Shown: piece after piece, positions 1-11,817 of the stretch | Numbering within the stretch: position 1 is the stretch's first letter | Layout of the letters: every line of letters starts with the position of its first letter | Source: Tolypeutes matacus | Taxonomy: Eukaryota; Chordata; Mammalia; Cingulata; Chlamyphoridae | Direction of reading: 5' to 3' | Length of the DNA: 64,000 nucleotides | NCBI GenBank assembly: GCA_026826555.1 | Contig: JAKSZT010054565.1 | Location: forward strand, 9,754,608-9,818,607 | Translations under genes and position numbers: made by a program | The notes under the pieces: model-generated | Databases searched by the model: none | What the model was told of the DNA's origin: nothing | What the model saw: the letters and a program-made list of their open reading frames with translations, nothing else

Positions 1-415
1 TGTTGATGGATATTTGAGTGGTTTACAGCTTTTGGTTACTATAAATAAAGTTACTATGAACATTTGTGTTTAGGTCTTTCTGTGGCATATATATTTGTGT
101 TTTTTTTTACTAAATACCCAGGTGTGGAAAGTGTATATTTAAATTTACATGAAACTAAAAAGTGTTTTCCAAAATGGTTGTGACATTTTATACTTCCACC
201 AACATCTCATGAGAGTTCCAATTGCTCTGTATCCTTACCAACACTTAGTATTTTTATTCTTTTTAGTATTAATCATTCTAATGAATGTGAGTAGTACCTC
301 GTGGTTTTAGTTTGTATTTCCCTGAAGACAAAGGATGCTGAGTATCTTTTCATGTGGTTATTAGCTATTTTATATCATATTTTATGGAGTGTCTGTTTAA
401 TTTAGCAATATTTTT
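1..415 (-). mobile_element. Ancient L1 ORF2 3'-end fragment
   Basis: This stretch reads, on the minus strand, like the C-terminal part of L1 ORF2. The plus strand shows the usual antisense landmarks: a 'tgttgatgga' start, a 'ttccaccaac' block near 195, and a 'tttgtatttccct' block near 315. It has no open frame left and is much more diverged than the young L1 copies further right. It stops where a plus-strand L1 begins near 416. The left end lies outside the window. Confidence 0.7.
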
Positions 416-1110
416 AAAAGATCATGACAAAGTGGCATTTATCCCAGGAATGCAACATTGTTTTTAACCTCCCATAACCAATTATTGTAATTCATTATGT
501 TAACAGTGTAAAAGGGGAAAACTACAGATTATCTCAAAAGGTACAGAAAGAGCATTTGACAAAATTCCTCATCTATCTATGATAAAAAACACTTATCACT
601 CCAGGAATAAAGAGCATCTATGGAAATGTACAGATAATGTCATACTTAATGGTAAAATATTGGATGCTTTCCCCCTAAGATGTGAAACAAGGCAAAGATG
701 TCCACTATTTTCTATTCAGTTTTGTCCTGGAGTTCTTAGCCAGTGGAATAAGACAAGGAAAAAGAAGAATACAATCAGAAAGCAAGAAGTAAAACTGTCT
801 TTATTCACAGGCAACATGATTATCTATGTAGAACATTCTAAGGAATAGTACTAAAGCTAGTAAGTGAGTTTTGCAAAACTGTAGGATACAAAGTCAACAT
901 ACAAAAATCATTTGTATTTCTATATACTAGAACAATTAAAAATTGAAATTAACAAAACAATACTATTTACAATAGCATCACATAAGTGAAATACTTAGGG
1001 ATAAACTTACCAAAAGATGTGCAAGATTTGTCCAATGAATACTATAAAACATTTCTAAGAGAAATTAAAGACATATATTGGAAAAATATATGATGCATAT
1101 GGATTGGGAG
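416..1110 (+). mobile_element. L1 element Z, left part (ORF2 reverse transcriptase remnant)
   Basis: This is a plus-strand fragment of ancient L1 ORF2 covering the reverse transcriptase. A residual 89-residue frame at 579-848 still shows decayed RT motifs: 'ETRQRCPLF' in place of the usual [10 protein letters not shown], then 'LFTGNMIIYVE' where LFADDMIVYLE is expected. Downstream the L1 text runs on to 1110 and resumes at 38,521 with the block that follows it in L1 consensus order. I therefore read this as the left half of one element split by the insertion of L1 A. It is a dead fossil and probably predates the xenarthran L1 copies in the window. Confidence 0.75.
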
Positions 1111-1125
1111 ATCCAATATTTTTTT
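1111..1125. repeat. Target-site duplication of L1 A, left copy
   Basis: 'atccaatattttttt' here corresponds to 'atccaatatatttaa' at 38,521-38,535. Both lie in element Z at the point where its ORF2 text breaks and resumes. The two copies differ slightly, as expected for an old insertion. Confidence 0.6.
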
Positions 1126-1712
1126 AAACAAATCAACTCCACTGATATATATTAATAAAGCATAAATCCATCCAAAGCGTACAATCAAGGGTATTCAATA
1201 TAATCACAGTTGTGATTTATCACATCAATCATTGTTAAAGCATTTTCATTATTCCAATAACAATGATAAAAAACAAAAAAACTCATCACCTTTCAATCTC
1301 TCTATGCTTTCTCTGGCGTACATAGCTGCTATTTTATTTCCTTCTATCTAGTGGATTTGTACTTATATTTTGTAAAAACAGCCTTATATATGCAATATCA
1401 CCCATATTCATATTTTACACGAGGGCTCACTATGTTATACAGTCCCATGTTACATTTTTTAACTTTCCTTTCAGTAATATACATGTCCTTAGACTTTCCC
1501 TTTCAACCACTGTCATACCCATATAATAGCTTTGCTAGTTGCAAATATTATGATGTGCTTTGGCCATTTGTATTCATTTACAAAGTTTACAAACAATCTT
1601 TTTACCAATTCTGCACAGATTAACCATCAGCTTTCCATTCTCTACCCTTGTTCTATTTTCTGGTGACCTATATTCTAATTATTACCTCTATGAATTTACA
1701 TAATATATTTGT
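1126..1712 (-). mobile_element. L1 A 3' UTR
   Basis: AT-rich non-coding DNA between the Z junction and the ORF2 stop of L1 A. It resembles the 3' UTR of L1 C (16,551-17,473) in block order and in phrases such as 'cctagactatcattttcagccac' there versus 'ccttagactttccctttcaacc' here. At about 590 bp it is far shorter than the 2.7-2.8 kb 3' UTR of the younger copies. Confidence 0.6.
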
Positions 1713-3895
1713 TCATAATATTGCAAACATACAATATGTGTCCTTTTGTGTCTGGCTTGTTTCACTCAACATAATGTCCTCCAGGTTCATCTTTGTTGTC
1801 ATATGCTTCATGACTTCATTTCTTCTTACTGCTGCATAATATTCCATCATGTGTATACACCACAATTTGTTTATCCATTCATCATGTGTTGGACACCTGA
1901 GTTGTTTCCAACTTTTGGCAATTATGAATAATGCTGGTATGAACATCAATGTGCAGATGTCTATTTGTGTCACTACTCTCAATTCTTCTGGATATATTCC
2001 TAGCAATGGGATTGCTGGGTCACATGGCAAGTCTATATTCAACAAACTTAGGAATTGCCAAACAGTCCTGAAAGTGGCTGTACCAAATTTCAGCAACAGT
2101 GAATAAGTGTTCCTATCTCTCCAAATCCTCTCCAACATTTACAGTTTTCCAACTTTTTAATAGTGGCCAATCTAACAGGTGTGAAATTGATATCTCATTG
2201 TAGTTTTGATTTGCATTTTCTTAATTGCTAGTGATGTCAAACATTTTTTCATGTGCTTCTTTGCTATTTGTATTTCTTTTTTGGATAATTGTCTTTCAAG
2301 TCTTTTTTTGCCCATTTTTTAATCGGGTAGTTAGTCTTTTTATTATTGAGTTTATGATCTCTTTATATATCATGGATATGTATCCCTTATCGGGTATGTG
2401 ATTGCCAAATATTTTCTCCCATTGAGTTGGCTGCCTTTTAATCCTTTTGACAAAATCCTTTGAGTGATTAATTTTGAGGAGGTCCCATTTATCTATTTTT
2501 TCTTTTGTTGCTCATGCTTTGGGTGTAAGAAACTACCACCTACCGCAGGTCTTGAAGATATTTTCTTACATTTTCTTCTAGGAGATTTATGATTATTGCT
2601 TTTATGCTTAGGTCCTTGATCCATTTTGAGCTCATTTTTGTATAAGGTGTGAGATGGGGGTTCACTTCCCTTCTTTTGGATATGGCTATCCAGTTTTCCC
2701 AACACCATTTGTTGAATAGACTGTTCTGGCCCAGTTGGGAGGCCTTGACAGTCTTGTCAAAAATCACTTGACTGTAGATGTGAGGGTCTATTTCTGAGTT
2801 CTTGATTCAATTCCATTGGCCAATCTGTTTGTCTTTATGCCAGCACCATGCTGATTTTTACACTGTAGCTAAGTAATGTCAGGAAGTCAGGAAGTCAACT
2901 TTATTCTTCTTTTTAAAGACATTTTTGGCTATTCATGGCCTCTTAACCTTCCAAATAAATTTGATAATTGATTTTTCCATTTCTGCAAAAAAGGTATTTT
3001 TATTGAGATTGCATTCAATCTGTAAATCAGTTTAGGTAGAATTGACATCTTAATGATATTTAGTCTTCCAATCCATGAACATGGAATGGCCTTCAATTTA
3101 TTTAAGTCGTGTTCAGTTTCTTTTAGCAATGTTTTGTAGTTTTCTGAATACAGGTCCTTTATATCCTTATTAAGTTTATTTCTAAATATTTGATTCTTTT
3201 AGTCATTGTAAATGGAATTTTTTTTCTGATTTCCCCCTCAGATTGCATATCAGTAGTGTTTAGAAACGCTATTGATTTTTGTGTATTAATCTTTTACCTG
3301 TCACATTGCTGAACTCATCTATTAGTTCTAGGAGCTATCTTGTGGATTTTCAGGATTTTTTAGATTTAGGATCATATCAACAGTGAATAGTGAAAGTTTT
3401 ACTTTTCCTTTCCTATTTGGGTGCCTTTTAGTTCTTTATCTAGCCTAATTGCTTTAACTAGAACTTCTAGCACAATATTGAATAACAGTGGATACATTGG
3501 ACATCCTTGTCTTGTTCCTGATCTCAGTGGGAAATCTTTCAGTTTTTCCATTAGGTAAAATGCTAGCTGTAGGTTTTTCATATATGAACTTTACCGTATT
3601 GAGAAAGTTTCCTTCTATTCCTATCTTTTGGAGTGTTTCTTGTCAAGAAAGGGTGCTGTTATTTTGTCAAATGCCTTTTCTGAATCAATTGAGAAGATCA
3701 TGTGATTTTTCTTCTTCAATTTATTAATGTAGTTTATTATACTAATCAATTTTCTTGTGTTGAACCACCCTTGCACACCTGGGATAAAACCCACTTGATT
3801 GTGATACACATTTTTTAAATGTGTTTTTGGATTTGGTTTGTAACTATTTTGTTGAGGATTTTTGCCTCTATATTCATTAGAGATAAAGGTCTGTA
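1713..3895 (-). pseudogene. L1 A ORF2, 3' half (broken)
   Basis: This is the C-terminal half of a LINE-1 ORF2 (endonuclease/reverse transcriptase polyprotein), read on the minus strand. The stop is at 1713-1715 after the typical C-terminal run 'EDIMLSETSQTQKD'. RT-domain traces are clear: '[20 protein letters not shown]' near 3,480-3,540 and 'SEKAFDKI' near 3,660. The frame is split into pieces of 141 residues or fewer by stops and frameshifts, and the FADD catalytic site near 3,370 is degraded. The gene is interrupted by L1-1 and resumes at 13,346. It is non-functional. Confidence 0.85.
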
Positions 3896-6449
3896 ATTTT
3901 CTTCTTTTTTTAAATAATAATTTTTATTTTTTTAAGAGATACTTAGATTACATAAATGTTACACAAAAATTATAGGGATTCCCATATGTCCCACCTCCCA
4001 CACCTCCCACAACTTCCCACATAAACATCCTTCATTAGTGTGGCACATCACCTGCAATAGATATACACATCTTGGGGCTTTGCCACTAAGCATGGACCTT
4101 AGTTCACATTGTAGACCACACTCTCTCCCATACAGTTCTGCATGTTATATGATGATATGAAATGGCCTATATCTGTCATTGCAATGTCACTCAGGATAAT
4201 TCCCAAGTCCCGAAAAAGCCCCTGTATTACAACTGCTTTTCCCTCTCCTCGCCCCCAAAGCATCCAGTGGCCACTGGCTCCACATTAATGTAATTTCTTC
4301 CATTGCTTGAATCACAATATGTCTATAACAGAATATAGTAAGTCCACTCTAGTCCATAGTTATTCCCCCAATCCTGAGGAGTCTGGGATGGTGATGCCCA
4401 CTCTACCTCCAAGTGAGAGGGGGCTTATATCCCATGGGATAAGATGGATGGGATTATCCTACCTGCAGCTGCAGACTCTCTCCATTCCTTGGAATGGCCG
4501 TTGTCCATCATCATCTCCCCAGCAGGTGTCCTGGGTGATTCCATTGAGCTGTAGAGTAGGAGTTGCAGCTCCACCGAGATTCTGGGCCCAGCTGGTACAG
4601 GGACAGCCCAAAGACTCCAGTCTCTGGAAGTACACCTACAAACTCCAGCACCACATATAGGTTTGAATAGAAGGGACAGATGGACCATGTGCAGGGAAGA
4701 CATATTTGGGTCCCAACTCTGTCACTCTCAGGAGCAAGGATTCCAAAGTAGGGCCCACTGATAAGACAACAAACTCTGGGGTTATCCATCCTGATATAAG
4801 ACCTGGGTGTCTCCAGAGCCCTCAGGAACCCCTCTGTTTGGGGTGATATCCACATTGGAAGCCTATGAGGTCCTACTGAGATGTGCATAAGCGTTGCCTC
4901 TGGGATGACCTCCCGACTCACTTTGAAGTCTCTTAACCATATGAACGCATTTGTCTTTACCTTTATCCCCTTTTATTCAAGGTCTTTTTCCAGTTGTATT
5001 GCCCCTTGGCACTTGTTAATAATCCCTTGTTGCCAGGGAGGCTTATCCCCAGGAGTCATGTCCCATGCTGGGAGGAAGGTAATGCATATGCTGAGTTTGG
5101 CTTAGAGAGAGGCCACATTTGAGCAACAAGGAGGCTCTCAGGAGGCAACTCTTAGGCACCCCATAACAATAGGCTAAGTTTCAGTTTCAAGAGCAAAGAC
5201 TCACAAAGCTAGTCATCAATAACAACAGCCCATCAGTGGATCATCCTCCTTTACAAGATACTGCCCCTGCAATTGGGGGACTGTTGCTGCTCCCTTGGAG
5301 AATGTGGCAGAGCTCTCCAGGATGGGAATTCAGTATTCTCTCAATTATTGAATGATTCTCCACTCACTGGGACCATGCCCTGTGAGCATTTGAACAATTT
5401 TATATACCTTTTATGTAAGTTCTTGTGAACTTCCTCCTATGCACCCCCACATCCCTGACACCCCCCCACCAATGATCCTCTCCTGCCCCAGTTGTAACCC
5501 TTCTGTGATCCAAAGCTTCTTTAAAGATGAAGCCAATACAATAGCCAAATACAATTAATAGGAAAATGAAATAATAATGATGTTTAAATGTAAGAGATAA
5601 AATACATGAAAACTTTCCAAGAAGTTTTAGGTCACAGCAAAGTCACACACAGAATACAAGAGACTCTCATACACCCAACCTCCTCCCCCTTTCCTCACCC
5701 CATATTAAAACCTTTTTGTATGTGGATGGTAACATTGTTATAACTGATATACAGATAGTTAAACATAGCTCCTAAACATTGTCAATGGTTTACAGTATGG
5801 CTTACATTTTAGACAGTACACTTTTATAAATTTTGATGATATTTACCATGTCCTGTGTCCATCACTGTAAGGTAATGAAAAACATTTTCACTGACCACTA
5901 AATACCCCCTGTTTGATCTATTCTGTTCCTCCCTCCCTATCCCCCCAGTGCCCGCAACAACCCCCTGGCTTGACTCATTGGATGACAAGATTCATGGTTA
6001 CATGCAACAAGAGGTCTTGACACACTGGTTTGTCCTCCCCTCTTAGGAACCACCCTTGCTCTTAAGAGATGCCCACCTGTCTATTTCTGAGCAAATCGGT
6101 CCTCTCAAAGATGGGAGTCCATCTCCTTCCCACTCATTGTGTGGGTCTCCACCCACTGATACAACACATTATGACAGGATAAACACTCACACACTCCCTA
6201 GAAGCCTGCTTCAGATGCGTTCTGTCCCGAATGTCCCCCCAACCAACATCCTAAAGCAGTGACACTTCCTTGCCATATTGCCATAAAAACATTCCCACCT
6301 CTGTACTTTCAACCTCATACCCACAAATTCCAAGTGTTCACCTGGTCCCTCTCCTATCTCTCCCCTCAGTATCCTGGGTATTCTAACCCACCTTCCCCAA
6401 TCTACCCACCTGTCAACTCTGCACCACCAAACCCAGTAATATCACTACC

Positions 6450-6809
6450 TGTTGGAGGCAGCCAGAAAGAGGTGAAGCTAAAATGGCCGACTAACAACAA
6501 GGAACAAGCCTGATCCTATATTTAGCCTTCTTTGAGGAAGTAGCTCACCCTGTTCCCGCGCCCGTGAAACCTTCCCGCCTTCCACAGATAGCAAACCCTC
6601 CCTAGCAACCAACTGTGTCCAATCCCAGCCTGCCACATATGTCTTACACGTACTTCCCCTTTTTCATGATATATATGCCACCACCTCCCTCAAGGAAGCA
6701 GAAGCAATAAAGAAGTAGCATGTAGAAAGTCTCTCCTGTGTGTGTCTATGTCTCATTCCTTCGCTGGGTAACTCAGAGTCTCAGTTGATTTGTCCCGTGG
6801 GTCGGGACA
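6450..6809 (+). mobile_element. Solo LTR of an endogenous retrovirus
   Basis: A 360-bp element beginning TGTTGGAGG and ending GGGACA, giving the TG...CA ends of a retroviral LTR. It is flanked by a perfect 6-bp duplication 'actacc' (6,444-6,449 and 6,810-6,815). Inside are a TATA-like 'atatatat' (6,669-6,676) and an AATAAA polyadenylation signal (6,706-6,711), in the order expected for U3-R-U5 on the plus strand. The paralogous site in L1-2 near 25,070-25,090 lacks the element. No internal retroviral genes are present, so this is a recombined solo LTR. A 6-bp TSD is typical of class II (ERVK-like) elements; the family itself is not identified. Confidence 0.88.
6706..6711 (+). promoter_or_regulatory. 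LTR polyadenylation signal AATAAA
   Basis: AATAAA within 'agcaataaagaag', about 30 bp downstream of the TATA-like run in the solo LTR and about 100 bp before its 3' end. This spacing fits the R region of an LTR. Confidence 0.6.
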
Positions 6810-6932
6810 ACTACCCACCTGTCCTATCCCTTCAATACACAACTACACTCTATCACTTTACCATAGATTACATCCATATGGGTGATAGCTCACAACTTCC
6901 TCTTCTCTTTCTCTTTCTTGTAAACCTATCTT

Positions 6933-9900
6933 TCAAACAATAGTTCTCAGAGACTGCTCAATTTCCTTAATTCGTATCAGTGAAGTCATGTACTGTTCAT
7001 CCTTCAATGCCTGGCTTGCTTCACTCAACATAAGGTCTTCAAGATTCATCCATGTTATCCCGTGTGTTAGCACTTTATTCCTTCTTACAGCTGAGTAATA
7101 TTCCATTATATGTATGTACCACATTTTGTTTATCCATTCATCTGTTGAAGGGCACCTGGGTTGATTCCAAATTTTGGCAATAGTGAACAATGCTGCTATG
7201 AACATTGGTGTGTATATATCTGTTCGTGTCTTTGCTTTCAATTCTTCTGGGTATATACCCAGCAGTGGAATTGCTGGATCATACGGAAGATCTATAATTA
7301 GTTTTTTGAGGAACCGCAAAACTTTCCTCCACAGTGGCTGAAGCATTCCACAATCCCACCAGCAGTGGATGAGGGTTCCCATTCCTCCACATCCTCTCCA
7401 ACACTTATAGTCTGCTGTTTTTTTAATAGCCACAATTCTAATGGGTGTAAGATTGTATCTCATTGTAGTTTTGATTTGCATTTCTCTAATAGCTAGAGAT
7501 GTCGAGCATTTTTTCATGTGCTTTTTAGCCATTTGTATTTCTTCTTTGGAGAAGTGTCTTTTCAAGTCACCTGTCCATTTATTAAATGAGTTGTTTGTCT
7601 TTTTATTTTCGGGGTATAGGATTTCTATATAAAGAAAGGATATTAGGCTCCTATCAGATATATGGTTGCCAAATATTTTCTCCCATTGGGTAGGCTGCCT
7701 TTTTATTTTCTTGATAATATCCTTTGAGGTGCAAAAGTTTTTAATTTTGAGGAGATCCCATTTATCTATGTTTTCTTTTGCTGCTCTTGCTTTGGGTGTG
7801 AAGTTCATGAAACCATTTCCTAATACAAGGTCCTGTAGATGCTTCCCTACATTATCTTTCAAGGTCTTTATGGTCTTGGCTCTCATATTTAGATCTTTGA
7901 TCCATCTTGAGTTGATTTTCATATAAGGTGTGAGAGGGTGTTCCTCTCTCATTCTTTCGGATATGGATATCCAGTTCTTCATGCACCACTTGTGGAAGAG
8001 GCCATTCTCTCCCAACTGATTGGGCTTGGTGGTCTTGTCGAATATCAGATGACTGTATATGCAAGGATTTATATCAGAACTCTCAATTCGGTTCCATTGA
8101 CCAACGTCTCTATCCTTGTGCCAATACCATGCAGTTTTGGCCACTGTAGCTTTGTAGTATGTTTTAAAATCAGGTAGTGTGATACCAACTTCATTTTTCT
8201 TTTTCAATATGTCTTTGGTGTTTAGGGGCCTCTTACCCTTTCAGATAAATTTTGTGGTTAGTTTTTCCAATTCCTTAAAAAATACAGTGTTGATTTTTAT
8301 TGGGATTGCATTAAATCTGTAGATTAGTTTGGGTAGGATAGACATCTTGATGATGTTTAGTCTTCCCATCCATGAACAGGGAATATTTTTCCATTTATTT
8401 AAGTCTTCTTTGATTTCCTTTAACAGTGTTGTGTAGTTTTCTGTATATAAGTCCTTTACATCTTTAGTTAAATTTATTCCTAGGTATTTGATTCTTTTAG
8501 TTACTATTGTAAATGGTATTATTTTCTTGATTTCCTCCTCAGATTGCTCGTTATTGGTGTACGGAAATGCTACTGATTTTTGAGCATTGATCTTATAGCC
8601 TGCAACATTACTGAACTCCTTTATAAGTTCTAGAAGCTTTGTTGGAGATTTCTCAGGGCTTTCTACATATAGGATGATGTCATCTGCAAATAATGAAATT
8701 TTTACATCTTCTTTTCCAATCTGGATGCCTTTTATCTTTTAATTGCCTCAGTGCACGAGAAAGTACTTCTAAGACAATGTTAAATAGGAGTGGTGATAGT
8801 GGGCATCCTTGTCTTGTTCCCAATCTCAGAGGGAAGGCTTTTAGGATTTCACCATTGAAGATGATGTTAGCTTTGAGTTTTTCATATATACCCTTTATCA
8901 TGTTCAGAAAGTTTCCTTCTATTCCTATCTTTTGCAGTGTTTTTATCAGGAAAGAGTGTTGTATTTTGTCGAATGCTTTTTCTGCATCCATAGAGATGAT
9001 CATGTGATTTTTTTTCTTTCAATCTGTTTATGTGGTGTATTACATTGATTGATTTTCTTATGTTGAGCCATCCTTGCATACCCAGGATGAAACACACTTG
9101 GTCATGGTGTATAATTCTTTTGATATGTTGTTGAATGCAATTAGCAAGTATCTTGAGAATTTTATCATCTAGATTCAGTCTCTAATTTTCCTTTCCTGTG
9201 GTATCTTTGTTTGGCTTTGGTATTATGGCAATGTTGGCATCATAGAATGAGTTAGGTAATGTTCCTTCTACTTCTATTTTTTGGAAGAGAATTGGTATTT
9301 TGGAGAAGAATAGGTGTTAGCTCTTTCCAGAATGTTTGGTAGAATTCAGCTGTGAAGCCATCTGGTCCTGGGCTCTTCTTAGTTCTTAGTTTTTGATGAC
9401 TGAGTCTATCTCTTTACTTGTAATTGAACTGTTGAGTTCATCAATTTCTTCTTTCGTCAATGTAGGCTGCTTGTGAGTTTCTAGGAATTTGTCCATTTCC
9501 TCTAAATTATCATTCTTTTTGGCATATAATTTTTCAAAGTATTCTCTTATGATACTCTATTTCTGTGGGGTCAGTAGTGATATTTCCTTCTTCATTCCTT
9601 ATTTTGTATATTTGCATCTGCTCTCTCTTTTTCTTTGCTAGTCTGGCTAAGGGTTTGTCAGTTTTATTGATCTTCTTGGAGAACCAGCTTTTGGTTTTGT
9701 TTATTTTTTTCTGTTGCCTTCTTATTTTCTATTTCATTTAATTCTGCTTTAATCTTTGCTATTTCCTTCTTTCTCCTTCCTTTGGGGTTAGTTTGTTGTT
9801 GTTTTTCAATTCCTCCAGGTATGCAGTTAGGTCTTCAATTTTACCTCTTTCTTCTTTTTTAATATATGCATTTATGGCTATGAATTTCCCTCTCAGTACA

Positions 9901-10778
9901 GCTTTGGCTGCATCCCATAGGTTTTGATATGTTGTGTTGTGGTTTTCATTCATTTTGAGGTAGTTACTGGTTTCTTTTGATATTTTCTCCTTGACCCACT
10001 GTTTGTCTAAGAGTGTGTTGTTTAACTTCCATATCTTTGTGCCTAATCTGGTTCTCTAGCCCTTAGTGATTTCCAATTTCATTCCATTGTGGTCAGAGAA
10101 ATTATTTTGTATAAGCCCAATCTTTTTGAATTCATTGAGAGTTGTTCTGTGGCCTAGCACGTGTTCTATCTTGGAGTATGATCCATGTGCTCCTGAGAAG
10201 AATGTATATCATGCTGTATTTGGGTGTAGCATTCTGTATATGTTTATTAGGTCCAGGTCCTCTAATGTATTATTCAGAGTTTTTGTTTCTTTATTGATTC
10301 TCTGCCTAGATGTTCTGTCTAATGGTGATAATAGTGTATTAAAGTCCCCCACTATAATTGTAGAGGCATTTATTTCTCCACTTAGTTTTTCCAGTGTTTG
10401 CCTCATGTATTTTGAGGCATCCTGATTAGGTGCATAAATGTTTATGATTGTTCTCTCTTCTTGAAAGATTACCCCTTTTACTAAAATATAGTGTCCATCT
10501 TTGTCTCTTACAATAGTTTTGCATTTAAAGTCTATTTTGCCTGATATTAGGATAGCTACTCCTGCCCTTTTTTGGTTATTGGTTGCTTGTAAAATTATTT
10601 TCCAGCCATTCACTTTCAGCCTCCTTGAATCTCTGGGTCTAAGGTGGGTTTCTTGTAGACAGCATATAGATGGATCATATTTCCTTATCCATTCTGCCAA
10701 TCTGTGTCTCTTGACTGGTGAGTTTAGTCCATTAACATTCAGTGTTATTACTTTCAACGAATTTCTTACATCAGCCAT
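6933..10778 (-). pseudogene. L1-1 ORF2 (endonuclease/reverse transcriptase), broken
   Basis: LINE-1 ORF2, which nicks target DNA and reverse-transcribes the L1 RNA at the nick. The span of 3,846 nt equals about 1,280 codons, close to the usual ORF2 length. The start (10,776-10,778) opens a 189-residue endonuclease piece with 'ITLNVNGLNSP' and 'CCLQETHL'. The RT domain shows '[10 protein letters not shown]', '[14 protein letters not shown]' and FADD at 8,679-8,690. A 424-residue C-terminal frame (6,933-8,207) keeps the Cys-rich motif [18 protein letters not shown] (C-x3-C-x7-H-x4-C) near 7,350-7,405. Frameshifts and stops between these pieces make it non-functional. Confidence 0.92.
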
Positions 10779-10800
10779 ATTTTCTTTGGGTTTATGTGTG

Positions 10801-11817
10801 TCATATGTTGTTTTTATTTCTCTTTTTAGTTGTTCTTACACTCTCCTCCAACTCTCTCTCTCCTGTTTTTTTCCTTTCAACCTGTAGAACTTCCTTTAGT
10901 ATTTCTTGAAGTGTAGGTTTCTTATTGGCATACTCTCTTAATTTCTGTTTATCTGTGAATATTTTGAACTCTCCATCATTTTTGAATGTCAGCTTTGCTG
11001 GATAGAGAATTTGGGGCTGGAAGTTTTTTTCTTTTAGTATCTCGACTATGTCATACCACTGTCTTCTTGCCTCCATGGTTTCAGATGAGAGATCAGCATT
11101 TAATCTTATTGTGCTTCCCTTGTATGTGATGGTTCTCTTTTCTCTTGCTGCCTTGAGTATTTTCTCTTCATCTTGAGCATTGGACATTTTGATAATTATA
11201 TGTCTTGGAGTAGATCTTTTGGGATTTATACTGTTTGGGGTGCGCTGTGCTTCCTGGACATGTACATCCATCTCCCTCAATAGGGTTGGGAAGTTTTCAG
11301 CCATTATTTCCTTCAACACTCCTTCTGTTCCCTTTCCCTTCCCTTCTCCTTCTGGGATGCCTATAATGCATATGTTTGTGCATTTTGTGTTGTCAGTTAA
11401 ATCCCTAAGTCCCTCCTGGATTTTTTCTCTTTTTATCTATTGGTTCCACTATCTATATTTGATTTTAGATGTACCATCTTCCACATCAGTAATTCTTTCT
11501 TCTGTCTGTTCAAATCTGCTATTATGTGTTTCCAGCATCTTTTTGATTTCTTGGATTATGCCATTCATCACCATCATATCTGTTATCTTTTTATGTATGC
11601 TTACAATTTCTTCAGTATGTTCTCCCAGTGTCTTCTTAATATCCTTAATCTCTTCCTTCACTTCATTAAGTTGTTCCATGATATTTGTTTGGACAGCTTT
11701 GACTAGTTGTTCGATGTTCTACATCTCTTCCTGGTTTTTAGTTTGTTCACTGGACTGGTCCATGTTGTCCTGTTTCTCAGTATGGTTTGTAATTTTTTGT
11801 TGCCCTCCTGTTATCAT
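10801..11817 (-). pseudogene. L1-1 ORF1 (RNA-binding chaperone), broken
   Basis: LINE-1 ORF1, the RNA-binding trimeric protein that coats L1 RNA. The likely start is at 11,815-11,817, by comparison with L1-2. Visible pieces are a Lys/Glu-rich coiled-coil part ('EEIKDIKKTLGEHTEEI', near 11,620) and a 172-residue C-terminal part (10,801-11,319) with 'KEIMAENFPTLLREMDV' and 'ARRQWYDIVEILKEKNFQP'. The frame is interrupted between them. Its stop lies 22 nt before the ORF2 start, a normal short L1 inter-ORF spacer. Confidence 0.88.

Larger units (their letters stand above)
3911..6932 (-). other. L1-1 3' UTR (about 2.66 kb without the LTR)
   Basis: Non-coding DNA between the ORF2 stop and the T-rich 3' end of L1-1. 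It aligns block for block with the 3' UTRs of L1-2 (22,530-25,199) and, in opposite orientation, with the L1 copies at 32,325 and 45,291. Shared plus-strand blocks include 'cccacctcccacacctccca' near 3,990 and 'gaagttttaggtcacagcaa' near 5,620. It lacks the terminal segment of about 160 bp that L1-2 has next to its tail. The solo LTR at 6,450-6,809 interrupts it close to ORF2. Confidence 0.85.

Noticed and set aside
6450..6809. Complete endogenous retrovirus
   Set aside because: Only one LTR is present and no gag, pol or env text lies beside it.
6933..8207. A 424-residue open frame on the minus strand as a host gene
   Set aside because: It is the C-terminal third of L1 ORF2 (GWIKDLN-type block, C-x3-C-x7-H-x4-C motif), so it is listed as a broken L1 gene.
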